Source: Massilia phyllostachyos (GTDB lineage: Bacteria; Pseudomonadota; Gammaproteobacteria; Burkholderiales; Burkholderiaceae_D). Taken from it: a stretch of DNA of 64,000 nucleotides. The stretch's first letter is position 1, and every line of letters begins with the position of its first letter. The stretch is taken from positions 124,001 through 188,000 of the forward strand of contig NZ_JAJNOC010000008.1 of the NCBI RefSeq assembly GCF_021044825.1. Direction: 5' to 3'. Of the stretch, positions 1 to 11,826 are shown in pieces. The notes beneath the pieces were generated by a model. The model was not told the origin of the DNA. It saw only the letters and a list, made by a program, of their open reading frames with translations, and did no database searches. The translations under genes and the position numbers were made by a program.

Positions 1-1
1 C

Positions 2-628
2 AACAACACGGTCGCCGCCACCCGCTCGGTGCTCGACTCGCTGCTGTTCTACCGCAGCCAGCTGGGCGAATCCGACGCCGCCGACTTCACCACCGCGATC
101 GAGGCGGTCAAGCGGCGCAACGTCAGCCTCGGGGAATTCATCGACCGCTTCACGCGCGTGGTCAAGATGCCGGCGCCGGAGCGCAGGCCGGCCAGCCTGA
201 AGGCGATGGTGGACGATATCCTGTGGCTCAGTCGCGAGCAGTGCGCGCGCGCCGGCATCCGGCTCGGCTGGCGGCGCTGCGACGAGGTCGGAACCGTCAT
301 GCTCGACGCCGGCCTGGTGGAAGGCGCGCTGCTGAACATCGTGAAGAACGCGATCGAGGCGGTGACGGAAAAAGGGGCGCCTGGCGGGTATGTGGAGCTG
401 GCGCTCGAAAGAACCCAGGCCGGCATCGTGCTGGCCGTGATCGACTCGGCCGACCTGCTGGGCGCGGTGGCGCCGCGCCAGCTGTTCACGCCCTTTTTCA
501 GCACCAAGCCGGGTGGCCAGGGGATCGGCCTGATGTTCGTGCGCGAGGTGCTCACGCGCCACGGCCTGGCGTACTCGCTGGCCTCCACCGGCGAGGGCGA
601 GACGCGCTTCGAGATTCGCTTTTCTTAG
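2..628 (+). CDS. Sensor histidine kinase, C-terminal part (5' end outside window)
   Basis: The reading frame is open from the first bases of the window to the TAG at 626-628, so this is the C-terminal ~208 residues of a longer protein. It carries a GHKL ATPase domain: an N-box (LNIVKNAIEAV), a D-x-A-D stretch where the G1 box is expected, and a clear G2 box (GGQGIGLMFVREVLTRHG). This domain phosphorylates a dimerisation histidine that would lie upstream, in or before the helical part seen here. The sensory domain and partner regulator are outside the window. A GTG at 29 could be read as an internal start, but upstream codons continue the helix, so it is probably not the true start. The gene converges on the S46 peptidase gene, and a perfect hairpin lies at the stop codon. 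Confidence 0.85.
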   Translation, partial: NNTVAATRSVLDSLLFYRSQLGESDAADFTTAIEAVKRRNVSLGEFIDRFTRVVKMPAPERRPASLKAMVDDILWLSREQCARAGIRLGWRRCDEVGTVMLDAGLVEGALLNIVKNAIEAVTEKGAPGGYVELALERTQAGIVLAVIDSADLLGAVAPRQLFTPFFSTKPGGQGIGLMFVREVLTRHGLAYSLASTGEGETRFEIRFS

Positions 629-652
629 GATGGGCGGAGGACCGCCCATCCT
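627..652. repeat. Perfect 11-bp inverted repeat, copy of the TGGGCGG-AGGA-CCGCCCA hairpin family
   Basis: AGGATGGGCGG (627-637) pairs perfectly with CCGCCCATCCT (642-652) across an AGGA loop. It overlaps the stop codon of the upstream kinase gene and sits between two convergent genes, so it may act as a bidirectional RNA stop. No T-tract follows on either strand. Related hairpins occur at 11761-11778 and 33491-33508. Confidence 0.7.
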
Positions 653-675
653 GCAAATTCAATCCCGATCCGAGC

Positions 676-2817
<2,142 letters not shown>

Positions 2818-2897
2818 GGTTGACCCCAGGTGAATAAAAAGCAGCCCGGAGTATAACTTTGTTACGTCTGCATGCGGTCGTTTTTCAGCGTAATGAC

Positions 2898-2925
2898 GGG
2901 CTGCTTTGGTCCTGAAAAGCAGCCC
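2898..2925. terminator. Stem-loop downstream of the PEP-CTERM gene
   Basis: GGGCTGCTTT (2898-2907) pairs with AAAGCAGCCC (2916-2925). It lies just past the stop of the minus-strand PEP-CTERM gene. No T-run follows directly, so intrinsic termination is uncertain. A related half-site (AAAAAGCAGCCC) occurs at 2836-2847. Confidence 0.35.
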
Positions 2926-2936
2926 TCAGGCGCGGA

Positions 2937-3764
2937 TTACTTCTGCTTGCGGCGCCGGGCGGCGCCCAGGCCCAGGGCGCCCAGACCCAGCAGTATCATG
3001 CTGGCCGGTTCCGGCACGTCGGCCTGCGCCAGTTCAAAGTTGAACGTCGTCGCCTGTGCGCCGCCGAAGCCGAAGCGCACGTTGTCGACGTAGCCGCTGA
3101 AGCTGCCGTTCCAGCCGGAGCCGATGCCGAATTCGATGCCCAGGATGGCCGTCGATGCGCTCAGCACGTCGTACACGGCGCCATTCGGCACCGTGCCTGC
3201 GGCCCAGCCGTCCAGCGTGATATCGAAGTCCTCGACCGTGGTACCCGGCGAGAACTTGCGCTGCCAGAAGTAGCCGTCCAGGATGTCGCTCGAGACCCAG
3301 GTGTCGGTTGGCGTGGCCACGCCCTGGTAATGCTGTTCCCAGATCAGGTAACCACGATCGTTGGTGGTCGCGGCGTTGCCGTCGGCGTCGTACAACAGGC
3401 GCATCGCCGGTTGCAGGTGCGCTGCCGCGCTGCCGCCGCCGGCGCGCATCCAGTCGAAGCCAAGGGTGCTGAGATTGCCCAGCGTGCGGCCGCCCATATA
3501 GCCCCAGGTGTAGACATAGTCGGCCTTGCCGCTGCTGTTGGTCAGTGACATCGCCACCGAGCCGTTGCCGCTGCGCGCCTGGGCGCCGGTAATGTCGGCG
3601 GAGGTTTGCGAGCTGTAGCCGGTCGAGACGTCGCGCAGATTGGCCCGATACCAGGTGTTCAGCGCCGGGTCGGTGGACACACTGGTGACGGTGACGGCGC
3701 TGGCTTGGGCGGCGCTGGCGGATAGCAGGCACAGGGCCAGCGAGGCGTGGAGCAACTTAGTCAT
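2937..3764 (-). CDS. PEP-CTERM sorting domain protein
   Basis: A 275-residue exported protein. It starts with a signal peptide (MTKLLHASLALCLLSASAAQA) and ends with a PEP-CTERM tail: VPEPASMILLGLGALGLGAARRR, that is, the PEP motif, a hydrophobic helix and a basic end. In Gram-negative biofilm formers this tail is recognised by an exosortase, which removes it during surface display or release. The body has no recognised enzyme motif; its beta-rich look suggests an extracellular binding or matrix role (inference). ATG at 3764 is chosen because it is preceded by GAAAGAA and begins the signal peptide. A longer frame from 3842 would put 26 unsuited residues in front. No exosortase gene lies in this window. 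Confidence 0.85.
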   Translation of the reverse strand: MTKLLHASLALCLLSASAAQASAVTVTSVSTDPALNTWYRANLRDVSTGYSSQTSADITGAQARSGNGSVAMSLTNSSGKADYVYTWGYMGGRTLGNLSTLGFDWMRAGGGSAAAHLQPAMRLLYDADGNAATTNDRGYLIWEQHYQGVATPTDTWVSSDILDGYFWQRKFSPGTTVEDFDITLDGWAAGTVPNGAVYDVLSASTAILGIEFGIGSGWNGSFSGYVDNVRFGFGGAQATTFNFELAQADVPEPASMILLGLGALGLGAARRRKQK

Positions 3765-3910
3765 GGCATTTCTTTCAGGAAAATGGTTATGCCAGCAGTT
3801 ACGCAAGATTAATGCCAGCCGTACAAAATACTGACGGATCAATGGCTTGCGAGATCTTCCATTGAGTTACCACAAGCATATGTAAAATTTCCTGACAGAT
3901 ATTCTCCTGA

Positions 3911-5311
3911 CTATTCCGTCACACTCTCCACCCGCCAACCGCCTCCCAGGGCCTGGATCAGGGTCACGGCCGCAGCCTGGCGGTCCGCCTGCACCTGCAC
4001 CAGCGAGCGGCGCGCATTGAGCGCCGTGTTCTGCGCCTGCACCACTTCCGAATAGCTCACCTGCCCCGCGCGGTAGCGGTTCAGGATCTGCTGTTCGACC
4101 TTGTCGGCCGCCTCGGACGCCACGCGCGTGAACTCCTGCTGCTGTTCCAGCACGCGCACGGCGCTGAGCTGGTCCTCGACGTCGGCAAAGGCGTTCAGCA
4201 CCGTCTGGCGGTAGCGCGCGACGGCCGCCTGGTGGCGCGCCTCGGCCGCCGCCACGCTGGCGCGGGTGGCGCCGGCGTTGAAGATCGACTGCGCCGCCGA
4301 CAGCCCGAAGGACCAGGCCGCGTTCGAGGCCGAGATCAGGTCGGAGAAGCGCGCGCCGCCGCTGCCCGCCGATGCGCTCAGGCCGATGTTCGGGAAGTAG
4401 GCGGAGCGCGCGATGCCGATCTCCGCGTTGGCGGCGGCGACGTCGCGCTCGGCGGCCGCGATGTCCGGGCGGCGCTGCAGCAGGGTCGCCGGCACGCCGA
4501 CCGGCACCGCCGGCACGGCCACGCGCCATTCCTGCGCCGGCGCCAGCGCGAATTCGCTCGGCGCCTTGCCGACCAGGACCGCGATCGCATGCTCGAACTG
4601 GGCGCGCTGGCGCTGCAGGCTCAAGGCGTCGCTCTGCGCGTTCGCCAGCTGGGTCTGGGCCTGCAGCACGTCGGTGCGGGCGACGATGCCGACGTCGTAG
4701 CGGTTCTGGGTGATGCGCAGCTCGCGCTCGTAGCCGGCGATGCTGGACGCCAGCAAGGTGCGCTGGGCGTCGAGCGCGCGGATGGTGAAGTAGTTGGCCG
4801 CCACCTCGCCCTGAGCCGACAGGCGCGCGCTGGCCAGGTCGGCGGCGGTCGCTTCCGCGCTGGCCTGGGCGCTGGTGACGCCGGCGCGCAGGCGCCCCCA
4901 CACGTCGGGCTCCCAGGCGCCGCCCAGGTTCAGGCGGTAACCGGTGCTGGCGCCGCCATTGCGCACGCCGGAGCGCTCGGCGCTCAGGCCCAAGGACAAG
5001 TTCGGGAACAGCGCCGCGCGCTGCTGGGCGACGATGGCGCGCGCCTGCGCATAGTTGGCGACGGCTGCCGCCACGTTCTGGTTCGAGACCTCGACGCTGG
5101 CGGCGAGTTCATTGAGCACCGGGTCGCCGAACAGCTGCCACCACGGTCCGCGCTCGAGCGCGTCGGCGGGCGCCGCCGGCACCCAGCCCTGCGCCTCCTT
5201 GAAGGCGGCCGGTTCCGGCGTCGTGGGCCGCTCGTAGGTCGGCGCGACGGAACAGCCGGCCAATGCGGCGGATACAAACAAGACGATGGGTAGGATACGC
5301 ATATTCTTCAT
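3911..5311 (-). CDS. RND efflux outer-membrane channel lipoprotein (NodT/OprM family)
   Basis: A 466-residue TolC-like channel that carries drugs from the RND pump across the outer membrane. The lipobox (LAGC, Cys19) in MRILPIVLFVSAALAGC predicts lipid attachment. Two OEP repeats follow, marked by FPNLSLGLSAERSG in the first half and FPNIGLSASAG in the second, with long alanine-rich helices that form the periplasmic tunnel. The start codon overlaps the stop of the upstream permease by one base (TAATG), so it is translationally coupled as the last gene of the efflux operon. Confidence 0.93.
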   Translation of the reverse strand: MKNMRILPIVLFVSAALAGCSVAPTYERPTTPEPAAFKEAQGWVPAAPADALERGPWWQLFGDPVLNELAASVEVSNQNVAAAVANYAQARAIVAQQRAALFPNLSLGLSAERSGVRNGGASTGYRLNLGGAWEPDVWGRLRAGVTSAQASAEATAADLASARLSAQGEVAANYFTIRALDAQRTLLASSIAGYERELRITQNRYDVGIVARTDVLQAQTQLANAQSDALSLQRQRAQFEHAIAVLVGKAPSEFALAPAQEWRVAVPAVPVGVPATLLQRRPDIAAAERDVAAANAEIGIARSAYFPNIGLSASAGSGGARFSDLISASNAAWSFGLSAAQSIFNAGATRASVAAAEARHQAAVARYRQTVLNAFADVEDQLSAVRVLEQQQEFTRVASEAADKVEQQILNRYRAGQVSYSEVVQAQNTALNARRSLVQVQADRQAAAVTLIQALGGGWRVESVTE

Positions 5312-8300
5312 TATTTTGCGGGGACGGGTTCGCCTGCGTCGGCATGCCGGGTCAGCTCGTGTTCGTCGGGCTTGCGGGTACGCAGCTTGTCGAGCAGGAC
5401 GTAGACCACCGGGGTGGTGAGCAGGGTCAGGAGCTGGCTGGCGACCAGGCCGCCGATGATGGCGATGCCCAGTGGACGGCGCAGCTCCGAGCCTTCGCCG
5501 AATCCGATCGCCAGCGGCAGCGCGCCCAAAGCCGCGGCCAGGGTCGTCATCAGGATCGGACGGAAGCGCAGCAGGCAGGCTTCGCGCACTGCAGCAACGG
5601 CCGTCAGCCCCCGCGCCCGCTCCGCTTCCAGCGCGAAGTCGATGATCAGGATCGCGTTCTTCTTGACGATGCCGATCAGGAGGAACACCCCGATCAGCGC
5701 GATGATCGAGAACTCCATCTTGAACATCAACAGGGCCAGCACCGCGCCCACGCCGGCCGAGGGCAGGGTCGACAGCACCGTCACCGGATGTACCAGGCTC
5801 TCGTACAGGATGCCGAGCACGATGTAGATGACGATGATGGCGGCCGCGATCAGGAAGGGCTGCTCCTTGTTCGATTCCTCGGCCGCGCGCGCCGTGCCCT
5901 GGAAGCTGCCGCGGACGTTGGTCGGCATCCCGATCTCGGCCTCGGCCGCCTTGACCGCATCCTGGCCGTCTTCCAGGTTGTAGCCCTGGGCCAGGTTGAA
6001 GGAGACCGTGGTCGCCAGCTCGCCATCCTGGTGGTTGACCGAGGTCGGCGTCGAGCTTTCGGCGAAGTTCGCGATCGCCATCAGCGGCACCATGCGGGTG
6101 GCGCTGGTGGACAGGGCCGAGCCGCTGGACGGGTCGCGCGCGGCGGTGAGGTTGCTCGGCGAGGACGGCGTGCCGGCGGACGAGCCGGTGCTGGAAGCGA
6201 CGCTGCCGCTGCCGGTGCCGCTGGTCCCCGCTCCGCTGACGCCCGTCGCCGCGCCGCTGCTGGCGGCGGTGCCCGCCGTGGTGCCGGAACCCGTCCCGCG
6301 CGCCGGCACATACACGTCGCGCAGCGCTTCCGGCGACTGGGCGTAGCGCTGGGCCACGCCCATGATCACGTGGTACTGGTTCAGCTCATCGTAGATGTTG
6401 GCGACCTGGCGCTGGCCGAAGTTGTTGTACAGGGCGTTGTCGACTTCGCGCGTGGTGATGCCCAGGCGCGAGGCGGTTTCCTTGTCGATGGTGACGTAGG
6501 TTTCCACGCCGTTCTCGGCCTGGTCGGTGTCGACGTCGGTCAGCGCCGGCTGGCGCTTCATGCCCTCGGCCAGGCGCGTGGCCCACTGTTTCAGGTCGTT
6601 CGCGTTGTCGCTCTTGAGCGTGTACTGGTAGGTCGAGTTGCTCGAACGGCCGCCCATGCGCAGGTCCTGCACCGGGTTCAGGAAGATCGACACGCCGGTC
6701 ACCTTGGCCAGCTGGGGGCGCAGGCGCGCGATCACGGCCTGGCCGGCCTCGCCCTTGCCGCGCTCGCTGACCGGCTTCAGGTTGATGAACATGAAGCCGC
6801 CGCCGGCGCGTCCGCCGCCGGTAAAGGCGACCACCGTGTCCACCGCCGGGTCCTTGCGGATGATGTTGACCAGCTGGCGCAGCTTGCCCTGCATGGCCTG
6901 GAAGGAGATGCTCTGGTCGGCGCGGATGCCGCCGTTGAGCTGCCCCGTATCCTGCTGCGGGAAGAAGCCCTTGGGCGCCGCGGAAAACAGGAACACGTTC
7001 AGGCCGACCACGAACACCAGGATGATCATCACCAGCAGCTTGCTGTCGAGCGCCCAGTCGAGCGCGTGCTCGTAGCTGCGCAGCACGCCGCCGAAGCCCT
7101 TCTCGGACCAGCGCGCCAGCATGCCCGGCTTCTTGTCCTTCTTCTCGCGGCGCAGCAGCCAGGCGCACATCATCGGCGTGGTGGTCAGCGAAATCACCAG
7201 CGAGATCATCACGGCCACCGACAGGGTGACGGCGAATTCGCGGAACAGGCGCCCCACCTGGCCGCCCATGAACAGCAACGGAATGAACACCGCCACCAGC
7301 GACAGCGAAATCGAGAGGACAGTGAAACCGACTTCGCGCGCGCCCAGCAGGGCCGCCTTCATGCGGTCCATGCCGGATTCGATGTGACGCGCCGTGTTTT
7401 CCAGCACCACGATGGCGTCGTCGACCACGAAGCCGGTGGCGACCGTCAGCGCCATCAGCGACAGGTTGTTCAGGCTGAAGCCGAGCAGGTACATGACCCC
7501 GAAGGTGCCGAGCAGCGAGACGATGGTCGCCACCGCCGGCACCACGGTCGCCCGGATGCTGCGCAGGAACACGCTCACCACCAGCACCACCAGGATGATC
7601 GACAGGATCAGGGTGAACTCGATCTCGTGCAGCGAGGCGCGGATGGAGTTGGTGCGGTCGGACGCCACCTGCAGGGTCACGTCGCCCGGCAGCTGCGCCT
7701 GCAGCGAGGGCAGCAATGCGCGCACGCCGTCCACGGTCTCGATGACGTTGGCGTCCGGCTGGCGCGTCACCAGGACGATGACCGCCGGCTGGCCGTTGAA
7801 CAGGCCCAGGGTATTGATGTTCTCGACGCCGTCGATGACCTGCGCCACGTCCTGCAGGCGGATCGCGGCGCCGTCGCGCCAGGCCACGACCAGGTCGCGG
7901 TACTCGGCCGCGGTGCGTCCGCCCTTGCTGCCGGCCGGCTGCGAATAGATCTGGAAGCGGTTGCCCGCCCCTTCGATCGCGCCCTTGGGCCGGTTCGCAT
8001 TGGTCGACTGGATCGCGGCGCGCACGTCCTCGCTCGAGACGCCGTACTTGTTCAGCGCATACGGCAGCAGCTCGACCCGCACCGCCGGCAGCGAGCCGCC
8101 GCCGATCTCGACTTCGCCCACGCCTTTCACTTGCGCCAGGCGCTGCTGCACCAGGTTCGACACGGACTCGTAGATCTGGCCGGGCGAACGTGTTTTGGAG
8201 GTCAGCGCCAGGATGATGACCGGCGCGTCGGACGGATTGGCCTTGCGGTAGGTCGGGTTGCTGCGCAGGGTGGCCGGCAGGTCTGCCCTCGCCGCGTTGA

Positions 8301-8634
8301 TCGCGGCCTGCACCTCACGCGCGGCCGAGTCGATCTTGCGGTTCAGGTCGAACTGCAGGCTGACCCGGGTCGAGCCGTTGCTGCTGCTCGAGGTCATTTC
8401 GTTGACGCCGGCGATCACGCCCAGCCGGCGTTCGAGCGGCGTGGCCACGCTCGACGCCATGGTCTCGGGCGAGGCGCCAGGCAGCGAGGCCGACACCGAG
8501 ATGGTCGGGTAGTCGACCTGCGGCAGCGGCGAGACCGGCAGCACGAAGAAGGCCGCGATGCCGGCGAGCGCGATCCCGAGCGTCAGCAGGACGGTCGCGA
8601 TCGGGCGCTCGACGAAGGGGCGCGACAGGTTCAT
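5311..8634 (-). CDS. mdtC: RND multidrug efflux permease, MdtC-like
   Basis: A 1107-residue inner-membrane proton/drug antiporter of the HAE-1 family, second permease of an MdtB/MdtC-like hetero-trimer. Family marks are RPIATVLLTLGIALAG at the N-terminus, the TM4 proton-relay region (TVATGFVVDDAIVVLENTARHIE) and the TM11-12 region (IGVFLLIGIVKKNAILIIDFALEAER). It overlaps the upstream permease by four bases (ATGA). It is longer than usual for MdtC (~1025): a Gly/Ser/Thr/Ala-rich insertion of about 60 residues at roughly 780-840 sits in a periplasmic docking/porter segment, between VYVPARG and the conserved MVPLMAIANF. MdtC is assigned by gene order and similarity to the known operon; drug range is unknown. 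Confidence 0.92.
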   Translation of the reverse strand: MNLSRPFVERPIATVLLTLGIALAGIAAFFVLPVSPLPQVDYPTISVSASLPGASPETMASSVATPLERRLGVIAGVNEMTSSSSNGSTRVSLQFDLNRKIDSAAREVQAAINAARADLPATLRSNPTYRKANPSDAPVIILALTSKTRSPGQIYESVSNLVQQRLAQVKGVGEVEIGGGSLPAVRVELLPYALNKYGVSSEDVRAAIQSTNANRPKGAIEGAGNRFQIYSQPAGSKGGRTAAEYRDLVVAWRDGAAIRLQDVAQVIDGVENINTLGLFNGQPAVIVLVTRQPDANVIETVDGVRALLPSLQAQLPGDVTLQVASDRTNSIRASLHEIEFTLILSIILVVLVVSVFLRSIRATVVPAVATIVSLLGTFGVMYLLGFSLNNLSLMALTVATGFVVDDAIVVLENTARHIESGMDRMKAALLGAREVGFTVLSISLSLVAVFIPLLFMGGQVGRLFREFAVTLSVAVMISLVISLTTTPMMCAWLLRREKKDKKPGMLARWSEKGFGGVLRSYEHALDWALDSKLLVMIILVFVVGLNVFLFSAAPKGFFPQQDTGQLNGGIRADQSISFQAMQGKLRQLVNIIRKDPAVDTVVAFTGGGRAGGGFMFINLKPVSERGKGEAGQAVIARLRPQLAKVTGVSIFLNPVQDLRMGGRSSNSTYQYTLKSDNANDLKQWATRLAEGMKRQPALTDVDTDQAENGVETYVTIDKETASRLGITTREVDNALYNNFGQRQVANIYDELNQYHVIMGVAQRYAQSPEALRDVYVPARGTGSGTTAGTAASSGAATGVSGAGTSGTGSGSVASSTGSSAGTPSSPSNLTAARDPSSGSALSTSATRMVPLMAIANFAESSTPTSVNHQDGELATTVSFNLAQGYNLEDGQDAVKAAEAEIGMPTNVRGSFQGTARAAEESNKEQPFLIAAAIIVIYIVLGILYESLVHPVTVLSTLPSAGVGAVLALLMFKMEFSIIALIGVFLLIGIVKKNAILIIDFALEAERARGLTAVAAVREACLLRFRPILMTTLAAALGALPLAIGFGEGSELRRPLGIAIIGGLVASQLLTLLTTPVVYVLLDKLRTRKPDEHELTRHADAGEPVPAK

Positions 8635-11600
8635 GCGCCGACCTCGTCAAGCTTGTGCGGCGCTTTGCCGGTGCGGCGTCGCGCCAGGCGATCAAAGGCG
8701 AGATAAATCACCGGGGTGGTGAACAGGGTCAAGAGCTGGCTGACGATCAGGCCACCGAAGATGGCCAGGCCCAGCGGCCGGCGCAGCTCGGCGCCCTCGC
8801 CGGTGCCCAGCATCAGCGGCACCGCGGCGAACAGCGCGGCCAGGGTCGTCATCAGGATCGGGCGGAAGCGCAGCAGCGCGGCCTGGCGGATCGCATCCAG
8901 CGGCGACTTGCCGCCGTCGCGCTCGGCCTCGATCGCGAAGTCGATCATCATGATCGCGTTCTTCTTGACGATGCCGATCAGGAGGATGATGCCGATGATG
9001 CCGATCACCCCCAGCCCCTGCCCCGTCACCCACAGCGCCAGCAGGGCGCCGACGCCGGCCGACGGCAGGGTCGACAGGATGGTCAGCGGGTGCACATAGC
9101 TTTCGTACAGCACGCCCAGCACGATGTAGACGCAGACCACGGCCGCCAGGATCAGCCACAGCTGGTTCGACAGCGAAGCCTGGTAGGCGCCGGACGCGCC
9201 GAGGAAGGTCATCGACACCGAGCCCGGCATCTTGATCTCTTCGGCCGCCTCGTGGATCGCGTCGACCGCGGTGCCCAGCTTGACGCCGTCGGCGGTGTCG
9301 AAGCCGACGGTGGCCGCCGGATACTGCGCCACGTGGACGATCTGCAGCGGCGCCTCGGCTTCGCGGATGGTCGCCACGGCCGACAGCGGCGTCGGCTGGC
9401 CGGACCCGGTGCGCAGCTGCAGGCGCGACAGGCTGGCGAGCGACATCGCCTCGTCCTGCTGCGCTTCCAGGATCACGCGGTACTGGTTGGTCTCGGTGAA
9501 GATGGTCGAGACGATCCGCTGGCCATAGGCGCTGTACAGCGCGTCGTCGATCGAGGCGGCCGTGATCGACAGGCGCGAGGCCGTGTCGCGGTCGATGTCG
9601 ATGTAGGCGGCGGCGCCGACCGCGCCGGCGTCCGTCGTCACGTTGCGCAGCTGCTTTTTGGTCGCCATCTGCGCCACCAGCTTGCGCGCCCACTCGTTGA
9701 CGGTGGCGCTGTCGGCGCCCTCGATCGACAGGCGGTACTGGGTCGGGCCGCTCTCGGCGTCGATGGTCAGGTCCTGGGTCGGCTGCAGGTACAGGGTCAG
9801 GCCGGCCACGTTGGCGACGCGGCTGCGCAGGCGCGCCATGATGCCTTCCTGGTCGCCGCGCTCGTCTTCCTTGATGTTGATGAGCATGGTGCCGGTGTGG
9901 AGCATGGTGTTGTTGGCCGCGTCCACGCCGACGTAGGAGCTGATCGACTGCACCGCCGGGTCCTTCAGCACTTCGGCGATCGCCTGCTGCTGCAGCTTCG
10001 CCATCTCCGCATACGAGATCGACTGGCGCGCCTGCAGGCGGCCCTGCAGCTGGCCGGTGTCCTGGGTCGGGAACAGGCCTTTCGGGATCACCATCCACAG
10101 CAGCGCGGTCAGCACCAGGGTGCCGAGCGCCACGATCAGGGTCAGGCCCTGGCGCGCCAGCACCCAGCCCAGCGCGACGTCGTATTTGTCGATCACGCGA
10201 TCGAAGAAGGCCTGGGTCTTCTGGGCGAAGCGGCCGGGCTTTTCTTCTTCATGCGGCTTGAGCCAGCGCGCCGCCATCATCGGCACCAGGGTCAGGGAAA
10301 CCACCGCCGAGATCAGGATGGTCACGGCCAGCGTCACCGCGAACTCGCGGAACAGGCGCCCCACCACGTCGCCCATGAACAGCAGCGGAATCAGGACCGC
10401 GATCAGCGACACGGTCAGCGAGATGATGGTGAAACCGATCTGGGTCGCGCCCTTGAGAGCCGCCGCCATCGGCTTCTCGCCCTCTTCGATGTAGCGCGCG
10501 ATGTTCTCGATCATGACGATCGCATCGTCGACCACGAAGCCGGTGGCGATGGTCAGCGCCATCAGCGAGAGGTTGTTCAGGCTGTAGCCCATCAGGTACA
10601 TGATGCCGAAGGTGCCGATCAGGGAAATCGGCACCGCCAGGCTGGCGATCACGGTGGCGCGCATGCTGTGCAGGAAGGCGAAGATCACCAGCACCACCAG
10701 CACCACGGCCAGGATCAGTTCGATCTGCACGTGCTCGACCGAGGCGCGGATGCCGGCGGTGCGGTCGCTCAGCACGTCCATGCGCACGGACGCCGGCAGG
10801 CCGGCCTGCAGCTCCGGCAGGCGTTCCTTGATGGCGTCGACGGTGGCGATCACGTTGGCGCCCGGCTGGCGTTGCACGTTCAGGATGATGGCGGGCTTCA
10901 GGTTGGCCCAGGCGCCGATGCGCACGTTCTCGGCGCTGTCGACCACCTTCGCCACCGCGCCCAGGCGCACCGGCGCGCCGTTGCGGTAGGCGACGATCAG
11001 GTTCGAATAGTCGTCGACGGTAACCAGCTGGTCGTTGGCGTTGATCGCATACGAGCGCGAAGGGCCGTCGAAGTTGCCCTTGGCGCTGTTGGCGTTGGCG
11101 GCGGTGATCGCGGTGCGCAGGCTGTCCAGGCCCAGGCCATAGGAGGCCAGCGCCTCGGTGTCGGCCTGGATGCGCACGGCGGGACGCTGGCCGCCCGAGA
11201 GCGAGACCAGGCCCACGCCCGAGACCTGGCTGATCTTCAGGGCCAAGCGCGTGTTGACCAGGTTCTGGACCTCGGTCAGGGGCAGCGAATCGGAGGTGAT
11301 GGCCAGGGTCAGCACCGGCGCGTCGGCCGGATTGACCTTGGCGTAGACCGGCGGCGCCGGCAGGTCGGTCGGCAGCAGCGAGCCGCCGGCGTTGATCGCG
11401 GCCTGCACTTCCTGCTCGGCCACGTCCAGGGTCTGGCCGAGGCCGAACTGCAGGGTGACCACCGAGACGCCGGCGGCGCTGGTGGAACTCATGCGCGTCA
11501 GGCCCGACATCTGGCCGAACTGGCGCTCCAGCGGCGCGGTGACGGTGCGCGCCATCACCTCGGGGCTGGCGCCCGGGTACAGGGTCTGGACCTGGATGGT

Positions 11601-11729
11601 CGGGAAGTCGACCTGCGGCAGCGCGGACAGCGGCAGGAAGCGGTAGCCGACCAGGCCGGCCAGCACGATGGCCAGCATCAAGAGGGCCGTCGCGACCGGG
11701 CGTTTGATGAATGGTGCAGAAGGGCTCAT
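8631..11729 (-). CDS. mdtB: RND multidrug efflux permease, MdtB-like
   Basis: A 1032-residue HAE-1 family permease, of normal length. It has the N-terminal RPVATALLMLAIVLAGLVG helix, the TM4 motif TIATGFVVDDAIVMIENIARYIE with the paired aspartates for proton transfer, and the C-terminal GIVKKNAIMMIDFAIEAER. In the MdtABC system two different permeases form one trimer, and this gene with the next encodes such a pair. It follows the membrane-fusion gene after a 112-bp gap that holds two repeat hairpins, and it overlaps the next permease gene by four bases. Confidence 0.93.
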   Translation of the reverse strand: MSPSAPFIKRPVATALLMLAIVLAGLVGYRFLPLSALPQVDFPTIQVQTLYPGASPEVMARTVTAPLERQFGQMSGLTRMSSTSAAGVSVVTLQFGLGQTLDVAEQEVQAAINAGGSLLPTDLPAPPVYAKVNPADAPVLTLAITSDSLPLTEVQNLVNTRLALKISQVSGVGLVSLSGGQRPAVRIQADTEALASYGLGLDSLRTAITAANANSAKGNFDGPSRSYAINANDQLVTVDDYSNLIVAYRNGAPVRLGAVAKVVDSAENVRIGAWANLKPAIILNVQRQPGANVIATVDAIKERLPELQAGLPASVRMDVLSDRTAGIRASVEHVQIELILAVVLVVLVIFAFLHSMRATVIASLAVPISLIGTFGIMYLMGYSLNNLSLMALTIATGFVVDDAIVMIENIARYIEEGEKPMAAALKGATQIGFTIISLTVSLIAVLIPLLFMGDVVGRLFREFAVTLAVTILISAVVSLTLVPMMAARWLKPHEEEKPGRFAQKTQAFFDRVIDKYDVALGWVLARQGLTLIVALGTLVLTALLWMVIPKGLFPTQDTGQLQGRLQARQSISYAEMAKLQQQAIAEVLKDPAVQSISSYVGVDAANNTMLHTGTMLINIKEDERGDQEGIMARLRSRVANVAGLTLYLQPTQDLTIDAESGPTQYRLSIEGADSATVNEWARKLVAQMATKKQLRNVTTDAGAVGAAAYIDIDRDTASRLSITAASIDDALYSAYGQRIVSTIFTETNQYRVILEAQQDEAMSLASLSRLQLRTGSGQPTPLSAVATIREAEAPLQIVHVAQYPAATVGFDTADGVKLGTAVDAIHEAAEEIKMPGSVSMTFLGASGAYQASLSNQLWLILAAVVCVYIVLGVLYESYVHPLTILSTLPSAGVGALLALWVTGQGLGVIGIIGIILLIGIVKKNAIMMIDFAIEAERDGGKSPLDAIRQAALLRFRPILMTTLAALFAAVPLMLGTGEGAELRRPLGLAIFGGLIVSQLLTLFTTPVIYLAFDRLARRRTGKAPHKLDEVGA

Positions 11730-11751
11730 GGCGCGGTACCAGCAGCGTGGT

Positions 11752-11784
11752 TTGAACGCGTGGGCGGAGGACCGCCCACCCTAC
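11752..11784. repeat. GTAGGGTG-type hairpin repeat inside the efflux operon
   Basis: TTGAACGCG is followed by the hairpin TGGGCGG-AGGA-CCGCCCA (11761-11778) and the end box CACCCTAC (11777-11784). The block from GAACGCG onward is base-for-base the same as 33484-33514. It lies between the fusion-protein and first permease genes, where it would form an RNA hairpin in the operon message. Confidence 0.75.
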
Positions 11785-11806
11785 GACCACCAACCCCAAG
11801 ACCGTC

Positions 11807-11826
11807 GTTCCGGCGCAGGCCGGAAC
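11807..11826. repeat. Inverted repeat GTTCCGGC-GCAG-GCCGGAAC
   Basis: A perfect 8-bp stem with a GCAG loop, a form of short intergenic palindrome common in beta- and gammaproteobacterial genomes. It lies next to the 11752-11784 repeat between the fusion protein and the first permease. It could adjust the ratio of pump parts by attenuation or RNA stability (inference). Confidence 0.6.
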
